Assembly (NCBI GenBank): GCA_018907035.1
Contig: JACCIC010000207.1
Location: 920,501-984,500, forward strand
Source: Sycobia sp. Sy_11
Lineage: Eukaryota > Arthropoda > Insecta > Hymenoptera > Epichrysomallidae
DNA length: 64,000 nt
Direction of reading: 5' to 3'
The translations under genes and the position numbers were made by a program. How positions within the stretch are numbered: the stretch's first letter is position 1; each line of letters begins with the position of its first letter. Shown here piece after piece: positions 44,858 to 55,656 of this stretch. Under the pieces are notes generated by a model that saw nothing but the letters and a program-made list of their open reading frames with translations, did not search any database and was not told where the DNA came from.

Positions 44858-46484
44858 TTATATAGGTAGTGGTGAGACTCGTTTTACGCAACGAGTGTAT
44901 TGTCCTGTCCTTGTTTTCACTGTGACAGTTCGTACTATCCCGTCCTGTCCTGGATGCACGCTGATAATTCTTCCCAGACTCCAATGAAGCGGTGGTAAAT
45001 TTTCTTCTTTTAACACAACCATTGTACCGATTTTGATGTTTTCCTCTGTTTGAAATTGCCATTTACTTCTTACGTTCAATCCATTCAGGTATTCATTGGA
45101 CCATCTCTTCCAAAAATGTTGTTTTATTACTTGAATGTGCTGCCAGGTCGATAATTGATTGAGTTTAAGAAGCGCCAGATCTTGATCGGGCAGAGAAGTG
45201 AGACATCTCCAATAAGGAAGTGGGAAGGAGACAGAGCATTCAAATCATTAGGGTCAGAGAATAATGGGGTGATGGGCCGAGAATTCAGGACTGCTTCTAT
45301 TTCGTTTACATAAGTAAGCAACTCCTCGTACATAAATAATGCGTCCCCGATTGTTCGATAGAAATGATGCTTAAATGATTTGACCGCGGCCTCCCATAAG
45401 CCACCGAAATGAGGAGATCTGCGAGGTGAAAAATGCCAAGTTACTTTCGAATTTAATGCAAAACAGGCCATATGTCTAGTATATTCCTTTGAGCAAATGA
45501 AGTCATTCAATAAATTTATTTCTTTATTAGCACCAATAAAGTTCGTCGCGTTGTCCGAATATATGTTGATAGATTTGCCTCTTCGAGCAAAGAAACGTCT
45601 AAGCGCAGCTATGAAGGCGTCTGTCGTCAAGTCGCTTACTATTTCTATGTGACAAGCTTTCGTCGCAAAACAGATAAAAATTGCTATATAAACTTTTAAT
45701 TTATTTCGATTTCTGAATTTTTTCTCCTTAATGAAAAATGGTCCACAATAATCAATACCTACATTTAGAAAAGGACGCGTTTGTCTAATTCTATCTTGAG
45801 GAAGATCTCCCATAAGATACGCATAATTTATTGGCTTCGCGCGAAAACACTTTACACAAGATTTCAAACCCTTTTGACGGCGTTTTTCCCGGAGATAGGC
45901 CAGTATTTCGTTCTGATGGAATACAGCGTAGCTTGAACACCCCCGTGTAACGATTTCCCATGTTCCCTTCTTATAATTAATGACGTAATGTTATGATTTT
46001 TGGGAAGAACGATGGGGTGTTTTTCGTTAAATGATAAAAATGAGTTCTTTAAACGATCGCCGACTCTAATTATTCCATCGTTATCCATGAATGGATTTAA
46101 AGCACGTATAGTACTGGATTTTTTTACTGCTTTGTCTTTTGTCAATGCAACAAACTCTTCTTTAAATGTATTGCCTTGTGTTAATTTTAATATTATCCTT
46201 TCCGATTTAGTTATCTCGTCAACTTTTAAACAGTCGGTGAAATTTACTTTGCTTTTTTGACTATTGTTTATGAATCTTAAGCAATAGGCTATAATGCGTA
46301 TTAATTTATCAAAACTCGAGTTTTTATTTAATATCTGTGTAAAATTATTAGATTGTGCCGTGTTTAGAGCAACGACTATTCTTAATTCTGGTAACGGAAT
46401 CCGTTCAAACTGATTTATTGGCCAACAATCGGATGTATTGTTTAAAAATTTGGGACCGATTATCCACGTTTCATTTTTAATGAA
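44858..46484 (-). pseudogene. pol: BEL-1 integrase and C-terminal domain
   Basis: After the RNase H stop, minus-strand frames continue in register with BEL pol. 46145-45864 has the zinc-binding half (RREHGKSLHGGV). A frame change near 45866 leads to 45867-45127 with CVKCFRAKP and the DDE core: VGIDYCGPFFI, IYSDNATNFIG and SPHFGGLWEAAVKSFKHHF. Another frameshift near 45170 leads to 45079-44858, the terminal domain (NLPPLHWSLGRIISVHPGQD). All three catalytic residues are kept. Integrase would insert element cDNA; this copy could act only if the defects were bypassed. Confidence 0.9.
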
Positions 46485-47882
46485 TTAAGCAGGATTTTGC
46501 CCTCTTGACAAGCAGTCAGCGGGATTTTCCTTTGATGGTATGTATCTCCAGGTAGCACGACTTGTGTTGTTTTGAATTTCAGCGACCCGATTCGCTACAA
46601 ACGTCTTTAATGAATACGGCTGTGTTTGTATCCATTGTAGCACAATACTCGAATCCGCCCAGAGATACACTTGATTTATATTTTTACACAAAACCGGAAT
46701 TATTGCAGTTATTAATCTAGATAATAATAATGCTCCGCATAATTCGAGCTTCGGAAACGATAAAGATTTTAAGGGTGCTACTCGATTCTTTGCGCATAAT
46801 AAATACGTTATTATGTTATTATCGTGGTCTGTTGATTTTACGTAAATACATGCGCCATAAGCTCTCTCGGAAGCGTCACAAAACCCGTGAAGTTCTATTT
46901 CTATCGCGTTTTTAATTATTACCTTTCTATTAAATTTAATTTGCTGGAGCGTCGGTAGCTCGTTTTTCAATGTTATCCACGCTGTATAAATATCTATCGG
47001 CACGGCCTCATCCCATTTTGCTTCGTATTTCCATAGATTTTGCATTATTAATTTTGCTACAACAATCACCGGACCTAACAATCCTATTGGGTCAAAAAGT
47101 TGAGCAATGTTAGATAAAATTGTACGCTTTGTAATTTTTACTTCAGGACCCCTTAAAATGCTATAATTTAAGTAATCGCCCTTAGCGTTCCAAATCACGC
47201 CTAAGGTTTTTTGTTCCGCCTCATTTGATAAAAAGTGACGATCGGTAGACACGTCTGCGAATTCTTTGATTATCTCCGAATTATTAGATGCCCACTTTCT
47301 CAATGGCAAACAGGCTGAATTTAATGTTTTTATGAGGCTGTCGCGTATGAGTATTGTATCTTGTATGCTGTCCGCGCCCGTTATGATATCATCAACGTAG
47401 AAGTCGCGTTTAATAATATTTGATATTTCCGGAAGTTCTTGTTCTACGTCATCGGCTAATTGAAATAGACTGCGCATTGCTAAAAACGGAGCCGACGCGG
47501 TGCCGTACGTTACTGTATTTGTGCGATATATTTTTAATGGTTCGTTTTCATTTTTACGATAAATTAATTGCTGAAAGGCTGTATCTTGCTCATTTACTTC
47601 AATTTGCCTGTACATTTGTTGTATATCGGCAGTTATTACATATTGATGTGTACGGAATCTAATTAATAGTGACACAATGTCTTGCTGTATTTTAGGTCCT
47701 GTTTTTAAACAATTATTCAATGAAAGCCCGAAATTAGTTTTTGCTGACGCGTCGAATACAACGCGGACCTTTGTAGTTTGACTTGAATTTTTAACGATTG
47801 CGTGATGCGGCATAAAATAATGTTTTTGATCGAATTCTCCTTCTACGTACTTCCTATGTCCTAAATTAATATATTCTTGCAT
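46485..47882 (-). pseudogene. pol: BEL-1 reverse transcriptase and RNase H
   Basis: A 465-residue open frame starts within RT at MQEYINLGHRKYVEGEF and continues through VRVVFDASAKTNFGLSLNNC, VITADIQQMYRQIEV, the catalytic FYVDDIITGAD, LGVIWNAKGDYL and the RNase H blocks HGFCDASERAYGACIYV, FPKLELCGALLLSRL, LWADSSIVLQWIQTQ and SKENPADCLSRG. The N-terminal RT residues and the entire protease are missing: the frame begins where gag is still ending. It stops at 46485, where integrase should continue. Confidence 0.92.
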
Positions 47883-49117
47883 GAATTCGTGGTATTGGGT
47901 CTGTAGCTCTGCATTCTTTTACAGCTACGCGCTCTGCATTCGGTATTACGATGACCGACATTCAAACAATTAAAACACAACCGATTTGATTTTACCAATT
48001 CCGCTCTCTGCGATACGCTCATGTTATAGAATTTATCGCATTCATATAATTTGTGCTGTTTATCGCAGCTCAAACATGAGGATGTCGGTTGCGTTACGGT
48101 TAAACCTAATGATTTTGTTTGAGTTTTGAATTTATTTGATGGACTACTATTATTAATTTTATTATTACTATATCCCTGCTTATATAATGTATTACTATTA
48201 GACGTATTTAATGCGATCGATTGTAAGATAAGGTAGCGATTTTCTAAAAATTCCATAAGCTCCCGCATCGTTGGCATTTCTGCACCGTTTATGGACTTCT
48301 CCCATTCCTTATGTGTAGTCCTATCGGTTTTAGAGGTGATCGTATATATTAATACAGCGTCCCATGCGTCTACGTTTTGACCTAATGTATTAAGAGCACG
48401 CACATCGTCGATAAGTTTTCTAATTTCGTTCGCCGCTTCTTTATTCATTACCGGTAATTCCATTAAGGCTTTAACATGCTTTTGAATGATTACGCGGCGA
48501 TTGTCGAAACGTTCCTTTAATAACTCTAACGATATATGATAATTTTCCGCCGATGTTTCTAGTGAATTTATAACAGCCGCGGCCTCATTACGTAGAGACG
48601 AACGCAAATAGTGCAATTTTTGTATATTAGGAATATTAGTATTATTATGAACCATTGAACAAAAGGTGTCATAAAATTCAAGCCATTTATCGAAGGATCC
48701 GTCGAATGTTTTTAATTCGATCCGCGGTAAACGCAAGCATCCTTGATTTGGATTCGCGTACAGAGGCATGTTATGTACTTGTTGCGCATCTTGATTTTCT
48801 TCATTTGAGGACTTTTGATGTTGCACCGCGATAGACGATTCTGCTTTTAATAAATTTGTCGCGCGAGATATAGCTTCGTAATACGCACATTCGAACTCAT
48901 ACATTTCGGAATCGCCTTCATTCGTTACAGATTCAATTTTGTGTTGAATGACTTCAAATTGATCCAGAATGTTATCAATTTTGTTTAATCGCAACCGAAT
49001 TTGTGTGTAATCTGTTTGATTACATTCATCATGCAAATAATTACGAAATCTCGTTAATTTTCCCTTAATGTTGGCTCTATCCCTTTTTAATTGATTTAAT
49101 TCCAATTCGGCATTCAT
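47861..49117 (-). CDS. gag: BEL-1 gag (DUF1759-type) with zinc knuckle
   Basis: A 418-residue frame opens with a charged helical segment (MNAELELNQLKRDRANIKGK). The DUF1759-like gag core follows around residues 128-225 (LPRIELKTFDGSFDKWLEFY, LRSSLRNEAAAVINSL), and it ends with Cys-rich fingers including CLSCDKQHKLYECDKF and CFNCLNVGHRNTECRARSCK. Gag packages the element RNA. The last ~15 residues run into pol sequence in a wrong frame, so the normal gag-to-protease continuation was removed by a deletion. The start is the first ATG, about 460 bases after the 5' LTR. Confidence 0.88.
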   Translation of the reverse strand: MNAELELNQLKRDRANIKGKLTRFRNYLHDECNQTDYTQIRLRLNKIDNILDQFEVIQHKIESVTNEGDSEMYEFECAYYEAISRATNLLKAESSIAVQHQKSSNEENQDAQQVHNMPLYANPNQGCLRLPRIELKTFDGSFDKWLEFYDTFCSMVHNNTNIPNIQKLHYLRSSLRNEAAAVINSLETSAENYHISLELLKERFDNRRVIIQKHVKALMELPVMNKEAANEIRKLIDDVRALNTLGQNVDAWDAVLIYTITSKTDRTTHKEWEKSINGAEMPTMRELMEFLENRYLILQSIALNTSNSNTLYKQGYSNNKINNSSPSNKFKTQTKSLGLTVTQPTSSCLSCDKQHKLYECDKFYNMSVSQRAELVKSNRLCFNCLNVGHRNTECRARSCKRMQSYRPNTTNSCKNILI

Positions 49118-49560
49118 TTTTACTGACGATAGAATTTACGTACTTAGAATGTAGTACAGAAGTGGTGAAAGGATAGGAGATGGACATACTACTTCGTTGA
49201 TTTAGTTGCGATAACAAGGCGTCCTTCAGGTTTGTTCGGAGATTTTTTTTTCGTCTACTTGAATTTGTTTGGTTGAACTCTGCGTCGATTTCTATTTCCA
49301 AAGCTGCTATTGTCTCCAGTTGTAATGAGCTCCGGGATAAATAATTAATTTCTATAACTTCACGACTCTCGAGTTGTAGTAATTGCACAATTCTCAAGAC
49401 TCAGGTTGATTTGGTGATTTTTATTTATGCTGCCACACACGAGAAATTGAATGCCTTTCCTGAGTCCATTTAATTACTTAACTTGTTCGTGGCTTGTTTT
49501 TATTTCACTTCACAATTTTTCAATGTTGATTGAACTGTCATTCGTATAACTGACGACAGA

Positions 49561-49577
49561 TCCGGCTCGAAGGACCA
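49561..49577 (-). other. BEL-1 primer-binding site for tRNA-Tyr
   Basis: TCCGGCTCGAAGGACCA on the plus strand is the 3' end of an animal tRNA-Tyr including CCA. The minus strand is therefore the complementary 17-nt primer site. It lies five bases (AAAAA) inside the 5' LTR. Confidence 0.85.
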
Positions 49578-49582
49578 AAAAA

Positions 49583-50219
49583 TGTTTAGTATTTCGTGTC
49601 TTTACCATATATTCGTTATAGTGTAGCCACTAAACTTGGTTATACACAAAATACGGGCACTGTTATTTTCATAAGTATGCCATTCGTTCAAGAATTTAAA
49701 CACAATTTCTTTTACTTATAATTCTTCATTTTGACGAAATACAACCTAACAGTTCACTAGCAAGTCGACATCTGGTCTTAATATCGAATCGTAACTAAGA
49801 CGTCACCTCGTATAGGCGTCTCGAAATATATAAAATCTGAAAATGACAGGGATGAAACGCAGGACATTGGTGGATAAAACAGGAGAGGCGTCGCTCATTT
49901 TACATATTTAGGAAATTATTTGGAACAGGGTTGTAAAATTAATCTTGCCTGCGAGAGCGCGAATTATGAACATCTGTTTCTTGACCCTGTACTTAATGCT
50001 ATATAATAAATGCACTTTCAACTGGCGGACCTCGAGTCGCTACTCCGACAAATATTTATTATTTGGAATTTCAGTTAATCGGCAAAGGGACCGAGGAAGC
50101 ACGGTTCAAGACAGTAATGACAATGCCGCCCCGCCTATACTTAGATCGAGTGCTTAATTTTTCGCACGTACACATATATAAAATCCTAAAATTTATTGGG
50201 ATCGATTTAGGATTTAACA
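49583..50219 (-). repeat. BEL-1 5' LTR
   Basis: 637-bp partner of 44003-44639. On the minus strand it should hold the promoter. The target duplication GTGAA follows at 50220-50224. Confidence 0.97.
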
Positions 50220-50224
50220 GTGAA

Positions 50225-51289
50225 AAACTTTTATATTTATAATTAAAATTAACATTACAAATTAAAAAATTAATGATTAGCATTACATATTAAAAAATGA
50301 TTAACTAGTAAAATAATATATATTTATTTCAACGACATTAATACTTCAACAAACTTACTTTATTTATTTGAGTCATTTTCTGTATTTTTGTTACATTGAG
50401 ATTCAATCGTAATTTTGATCAGTTGCTTTTACTAAATTGTTTGTATTCTCATTTTCAAACATATTATTGTCGCTTTCTGAATCTCAATTATGTTTTTTGT
50501 AATTTTTTTGGTGGTTCATAATTTTCTGGTTTTTTTTATTGAGTGTATTCACTATGAAGTCAATTGACTTTTTATATCTTGCAGATCTAGATTTTTTTAG
50601 CTTTTCGTGGTCACTTGCATCAGTTAAATTGTTTAAATTTAGCATTTTAGACTCACTGTAAGATCTATAAATATAAATATAAAAGTCATTTTGCTCATAT
50701 AAGATTACATACGTATTATTAACAGTATAATATTTACTCTGTAAAATAAAGACATATTATTAATTAATAAAGAGTCCAAGATCAACAGAACAGGTTTATT
50801 TTCTACTATTTTTTTTATATTTCAATGACATTTTTTCTCTTGATTGTTAGAGTCTAAATGGGTGATTCCTAATTAATTCTGTAATATTCAAATTCCATAA
50901 TAATTGTGTAATAAATATACTATTATGTGCATATATTTTACTAGAAGTATAAACTACATTAATTTATTGTTATGTCTTTGCATGGCTTATAAATTACTTG
51001 CATTATGGACATATATTTAATAAATGAAATATTCTATAAAGAACAAGAATATATATTAATAATAATATAAATTTAGTTAAATATAATTATATAAACTAGC
51101 ATAAGATATAATCTATATTATACATCTAAAACATAATAAATCTATATATTATATAACTTTAATTATTGATGTAAATATAGAGTTCGATTTACTATTTATA
51201 TTTTTGTAACTTATTTTATATGCAGAATTCATCTGAATTAACCTAATGCATATAAAAGCTATATGCAAAGATACCAAAATGGATTAATA
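50225..51289. other. AT-rich DNA without recognisable features
   Basis: Nothing recognised. Confidence 0.5.
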
Positions 51290-51291
51290 TA

Positions 51292-52580
51292 CGAGGGTGG
51301 ATTGATTAAGTTTGAATTTGAGATTATGGATTGAATAAGTTTCTGGCCTGACCAAGAAAAACAACGTTTTAAAGAATTTTTTTTATTTCTCAACATAATC
51401 TCCTCCAAGGCCGATACATTTTTCATAGCGGTGTTCTAATCTAGTAATGCCATCTCTATAGACTGATTCATCAAGCTCCTCAAAATACCCATTTACAGCT
51501 TCGATTACTTCTTCATTGTCCGCAAATTTCTTATCTCCAAGCCATTTTTTGAGGTTAGGAAACAGATAATAGTCATCCGGGGCTAGGTCTGGACAGTAGG
51601 GAGGGTGCGGCATCAATTCCAACTTCAGATCGTTGATTTTAGCCATCGCAACGATTGACGTGTACACTGGTGCGATATGGTGATGAAACAAGATTTTTTT
51701 CTTTGCCAATTGAGGTCGTTTAATTTTCACTTCCTGGCTCAAACGTTGCAATAAGTCTGCATAGTATTGACCAGTGATAGTTTTACCCTTTCCAAGGTAA
51801 TCAATGTATATAATACCTCTTACATCCCAAAAAAACAGTAGCCATAACCTTATTCGCCGAAAAAATTGTTTTTGCCTTCTTTGGAGTTGGTTCCTCTGGT
51901 CCAATTCACTGTTTAGACTGTTGTTTGTTTCAGGAGTGTAGTGGTGGACCCAAGTTTCGTCAACGATTAAGAATCGACACAAAAATTCACTTGGATTACG
52001 CTTATACAACACCAAATTGGCGGTAGAAATGTTCTTTCGAATTAATTTTTGGTCAACTGTTAACAAACGCTGCACCCATCTTGCACAGAGCTTTTCCATA
52101 TACAAATGTTGGTGTAAAATATTTTGTACACATTCATATCATATCTTACAGATCCCAGCTTTCTCATGATTTTTCTATTATATCTGGAGTTGTGACCTCA
52201 ATGGGGCGTCCTGAGAGTCTCAACCGGGCTCATCAGAGGTGCTCAAACGACTCTTTTTAAACTCGGAAACCCACTGCTTAATGGTTGGATATGATGGGGA
52301 GGATGTCTCCAGTATTGAGCCCATCTCTTATTTAATTTCCTTCGGCGTTAGCCGCTTCGAATAAAAGTATTTGATGACAACGCGATTTTCCAACGTTTCC
52401 ACTTTTACGAAGAACACAGAGGCGCCTTGTTCAGAGTGCTCTCAAACCTAAACTAACATGGCGATCGGACTGAAACTATAGCTATAAGCTGTTTAATGAT
52501 GGTACTATAGAACGTCACATCAAGGTAGGCCTAGTGGCGCTATCCCTTGGTCAGGCCGGAAACTTATCAATCCACCCTCA
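51292..52580 (-). mobile_element. Mariner-C, complete element
   Basis: Ends CGAGGGTGGATTGATTAAGT (left) and, inverted, TGAGGGTGGATTGATAAGTT (right), with TA at 51290-51291 and 52581-52582. The length is 1289 bp. The left end carries an internal partial duplication of the terminal repeat (GGATTGATTAAGTTT, then GGATTGAATAAGTTTC). Confidence 0.93.
51383..52440 (-). pseudogene. Mariner-C transposase
   Basis: The minus-strand frame 52105-51383 (240 residues) covers the catalytic half: FLIVDETWVHHYTPET with the first Asp, KTITGQYYADLLQRL, ILFHHHIAPVYTS and YCPDLAPDDYYLFPNLKKWL with the third Asp. In the middle block the usual His-Asp-Asn reads His-His-Ile, so the second catalytic Asp is lost. The N-terminal HTH half (52440-52106) is broken by stops and frame changes. 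The copy cannot be an active enzyme, although its inverted repeats might still be mobilised in trans. Confidence 0.88.
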
Positions 52581-52582
52581 TA

Positions 52583-53241
52583 ATTATATACTACTATGAT
52601 AATGTGCACAAATTACACCTATAATATAAAAAATTCATAAAAGCATAATTAAGGAATTATTAATCATTAGGATTAGTTACTCTAGGAATCATTTATTTAT
52701 ACATTGAGAATTTAGGTGAATAAATTTGATTAAAATCTGTAAAAAATGTAATATAGTACTTTTTCCAATCACAGCCAATGTCTTTTAATTTTACTATTGA
52801 ATAATTAATATCAAGTTTGAAAGAGGAAGCCAGTACATGAATTTTTTATCTGTAGTCAATCACTTGCTTATTATTACACTTTTCTATATTCTTTTTCATC
52901 TAATATAATTGAATATTTCTTCAACTTTTCCTATATTTTAACGTTTTTCCTTTGTATATTTTATTTAATCCACTTCTAAATAAGCAATATAAATTAGCAA
53001 TTATAAATAAAAATGGAAAAAATATTGTGTGCTATTCTCAGTATGGCATTGAAACTGTGCATATCATATTATATTATATAAAGCAGACTATAAGCGTATA
53101 AAATATAATACATTTCAAAGGCCTAATTTTATTTTTCAATTATTATACACGTACATATTAATATATTGCAGAAGGTATCAATGATTATATCTCAAAAGAT
53201 TTATTATTATTTATGCAATTCTACAACAGGTATTATAAGGT

Positions 53242-53309
<68 letters not shown>

Positions 53310-53664
53310 AAATACAACAGTTTAAACCAATGAACTGACATAAAATCAAGAGCTTTTCTAGTTACCATATACCTAAAATCTAAGAAAATATAATATCAAT
53401 GCAGGTTTAATCACTTAATCAACTAACTTTAATCACTAATAAACGAATGAATAATAGAAAACATTATGTATCCACCACTGTATTCAACTTTCAACATTTA
53501 TCCGACTATTAAAACTTAAAATATTTAATATATTGCGAAAATATTTAAATTGTCCTAATATTTTAATAATAAATATTTTAATAAATATTTTAATTCCCCC
53601 TACATATAATTTCTTGTTTACATGAATAATACCGATACTTGAATTATACTTAAATTATTAAGCA
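52583..53664. other. AT-rich DNA with a (GT)n tract
   Basis: No gene recognised. The microsatellite is listed separately. Confidence 0.5.
53245..53309. repeat. (GT)n/(GTAT)n microsatellite
   Basis: About 25 GT repeats followed by GTAT repeats. It is the only long GT tract in the window. Confidence 0.95.
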
Positions 53665-54112
53665 TTACTGTATTATAGAATTAAAAAATGTACTTATGTC
53701 GACTGTTCTGAATTAAATTAATAATTATTTTTAACGGTCTTACAGTCTTTATAATATAATACATTAGCTAAAATAATGACAGTCCGACTGTCACCCCCGA
53801 AGAATCTGAAATAAAATTTATTATTACAATAAATTATATTACAAATTAAAAATAAAAATAAAATTAAATTAATAATAAAATAAAAATAAAATAATAAATA
53901 AAATACGATAAAAATAATAAAAACAATATTCTATGTGATTAAAGGACAACCTGACTGCCCTCACCACCTTAAATTTTAATTCGCCTTATTGGGTTAAATT
54001 AACATTAAATTAACATTGAATTTACATTATTGGGATTTTTCAAAATATGAATATTTTCAACAGTTTCTCTTTTATATTTATTCTTAATATCATGTTCCAA
54101 AATATTCATGCT

Positions 54113-54430
54113 TCATAAGCTATATTGAAGTACATATATTTTTTGTTTTAGGTATCTTCCCGTTTGTCCAATATAATATTTGTCACAATCCTTACAATTT
54201 ACAATACAATCATCCTTATCTTTACAATTATTAAATAGCTTTCTAATATTATTATGGTTTCTAAAGTAATCTTGAATAATATGCTTTTTGAATGCATTTC
54301 TAATTCTTTCGGATAATCTTTGTACATATGGTAATACCAAGATTTCATTATTATTGTCCCTCTTTTCCATATTACGTTCTCTAGTACTATTATAAACTTG
54401 ATCCACTCTCTGTCCACAATAGAAATACAA
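54113..54430 (-). pseudogene. PLE-D left arm GIY-YIG endonuclease fragment
   Basis: The minus frame gives RVDQVYNSTRERNMEKRDNN, ILVLPYVQRLSERIRNAFKK, then IVNCKDCDKYYIGQTGRYLK, the GIY-YIG signature with its preceding Cys pair. A stop soon after removes the nuclease C-terminus. Compared with PLE-A the region between NNCKDKDD and IVNCKDC is a few residues shorter. Confidence 0.8.
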
Positions 54431-54479
54431 ATAATTCTATCCATGATAGAATTCAATATACAAGGGAATTAGAATTAGA

Positions 54480-55190
54480 CAATAAATTCACTTTTTTGGA
54501 CGTCTATGTTATTAGAGTTAGTAATAACAGAGTAAAATTAAATTGGTACAGAAAATTTACATGGTGAGGTAGGTTGGTAAATTTTACTCACGCCATCTAT
54601 TTGAAAACAAGATAGGTACTGTAAAGGGAGTCATCAGCAGAGCAATCAAATTATCACACAAAGATTTTGGAAAAGATAATTTACAATTAGTTAAAGAAAT
54701 ATTCATTAATAATGATTATCCAATAGACTTTATAGATAAAATGATTGCAGAGAGAGTGGATCAAATTTATAATAGCACTAGAGAACGTAATCTGGAAAAA
54801 AGGGACAATAATAATAAAATCTTGGTATTACCATAGGTAAACGGATTATCCGAAAGAATTAGAAATACATTAAAAAAGCATATTATCAAGTTTACTTTAG
54901 AAACAATAATAATATTAGAAAGCTATTTAATAATTGTAAAGATAAGGATGATAAGTATAAGAACATCAATATATAGCTTTCAAAGCATGAATGGTACATC
55001 CAGGCTAAAAGAACATAGTTTAAACTTGTCTCATTCTTTCGAATTTGAAAGTGAAAATATTTTAGAAAAAGACATTAAAAATAAATATTATATAAAAGAG
55101 AAACTCTTGAAAATATTCATATTTTGAAGAATTTCAATAATGTAAATTTAATGTTAGAGTCCAGTAAATTGGACCACATTTATCATTCCT
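54480..55190 (+). pseudogene. PLE-D right arm RT end and broken endonuclease
   Basis: Plus-strand frames give NKFTFLDVYVIRVSNNRVKL and NWYRKFTW, the C-terminal RT block, then after stops and frameshifts ERVDQIYNSTRERNLEKRDN and LFNNCKDKDDK. The GIY-YIG core present in the left arm is missing here: sequence jumps from the KDKDD region to YKNINI near 54950. The remainder ends with NVNLMLESSKLDHIYHS-like residues near 55185. Inactive. Confidence 0.7.
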
Positions 55191-55317
55191 TATTAATATT
55201 AAATTTGTATTTCGTATTTAAGTTAAAAAGGTGGGGGTCCTATAAATGTTATACCAATAAATTTACAGTTGGGATGGGCTATATAATGTAGCATGCTTGG
55301 TTTTTGAATTTAGTTTA

Positions 55318-55356
55318 GTTCCTGATGATGAACCGTACTGGTTCGAAATGTCGGAC
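55318..55356 (+). ncRNA. Hammerhead-ribozyme-like motif in PLE-D
   Basis: GTTC, CTGATGA (55322-55328), an extra T, GAACC/GGTTC stem II around GTACT (55330-55344), GAAA (55345-55348), TGTC (55349-55352), GGAC. Core strands are intact, stem II is five perfect pairs, and stem I GTTC/GGAC has one U-G pair. GTC is a permitted cleavage triplet. Confidence 0.65.
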
Positions 55357-55656
55357 ACCAAAAGTGACTTTAAATTCAAGGTGTTGGGGGCAGTCAGGTT
55401 GTCCTTTACTAACCTAGAATATTGTTTTTATTATTTTTATCATATTTTATTTATTATTTTACTTTTATTTTATTATTAATTTTATTTTATTTTTATTTTT
55501 AATTTTTAATATAATTTATTGTAGTAATAAGTTTTATTTCAGATTCTTGGGGGGTGAATGTAAACAAGGACAGTCGGACTGTCATTACTTTAGCTAATAT
55601 ATTATATTATAAAGACTGTAAGACCGATAAAAATATTTATTAATTTACTGTATTAT

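Larger units (their letters stand above)
43998..50224 (-). mobile_element. BEL-1, complete BEL/Pao retrotransposon (internally deleted)
   Basis: Two 637-bp LTRs (44003-44639, 49583-50219) start TGTTTAG and end TTTAACA. They differ at only two positions that I could see. The target duplication GTGAA flanks them at 43998-44002 and 50220-50224. Coding is on the minus strand: gag, a pol lacking protease and the RT start, RNase H, integrase and a terminal DUF5641-like domain. LTR identity indicates a recent insertion, yet pol has a stop and frameshifts. Confidence 0.97.
53665..55656. mobile_element. Penelope-like element insertion PLE-D (two inverted copies)
   Basis: The target duplication TTACTGTATTAT lies at 53665-53676 and 55645-55656 and brackets two PLE copies pointing away from each other. 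The left arm (53677 to about 54433) is minus-oriented and keeps the GIY-YIG motif. The right arm (about 54434-55644) is plus-oriented and keeps the RT end, hammerhead-like motif, intron-like segment and tail. Both arms end in GACTGTAAGACCG-type sequence. A small palindrome, ATTCTAT/ATAGAAT, marks the centre near 54443. One duplication around both arms shows they entered as a unit. Confidence 0.88.
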
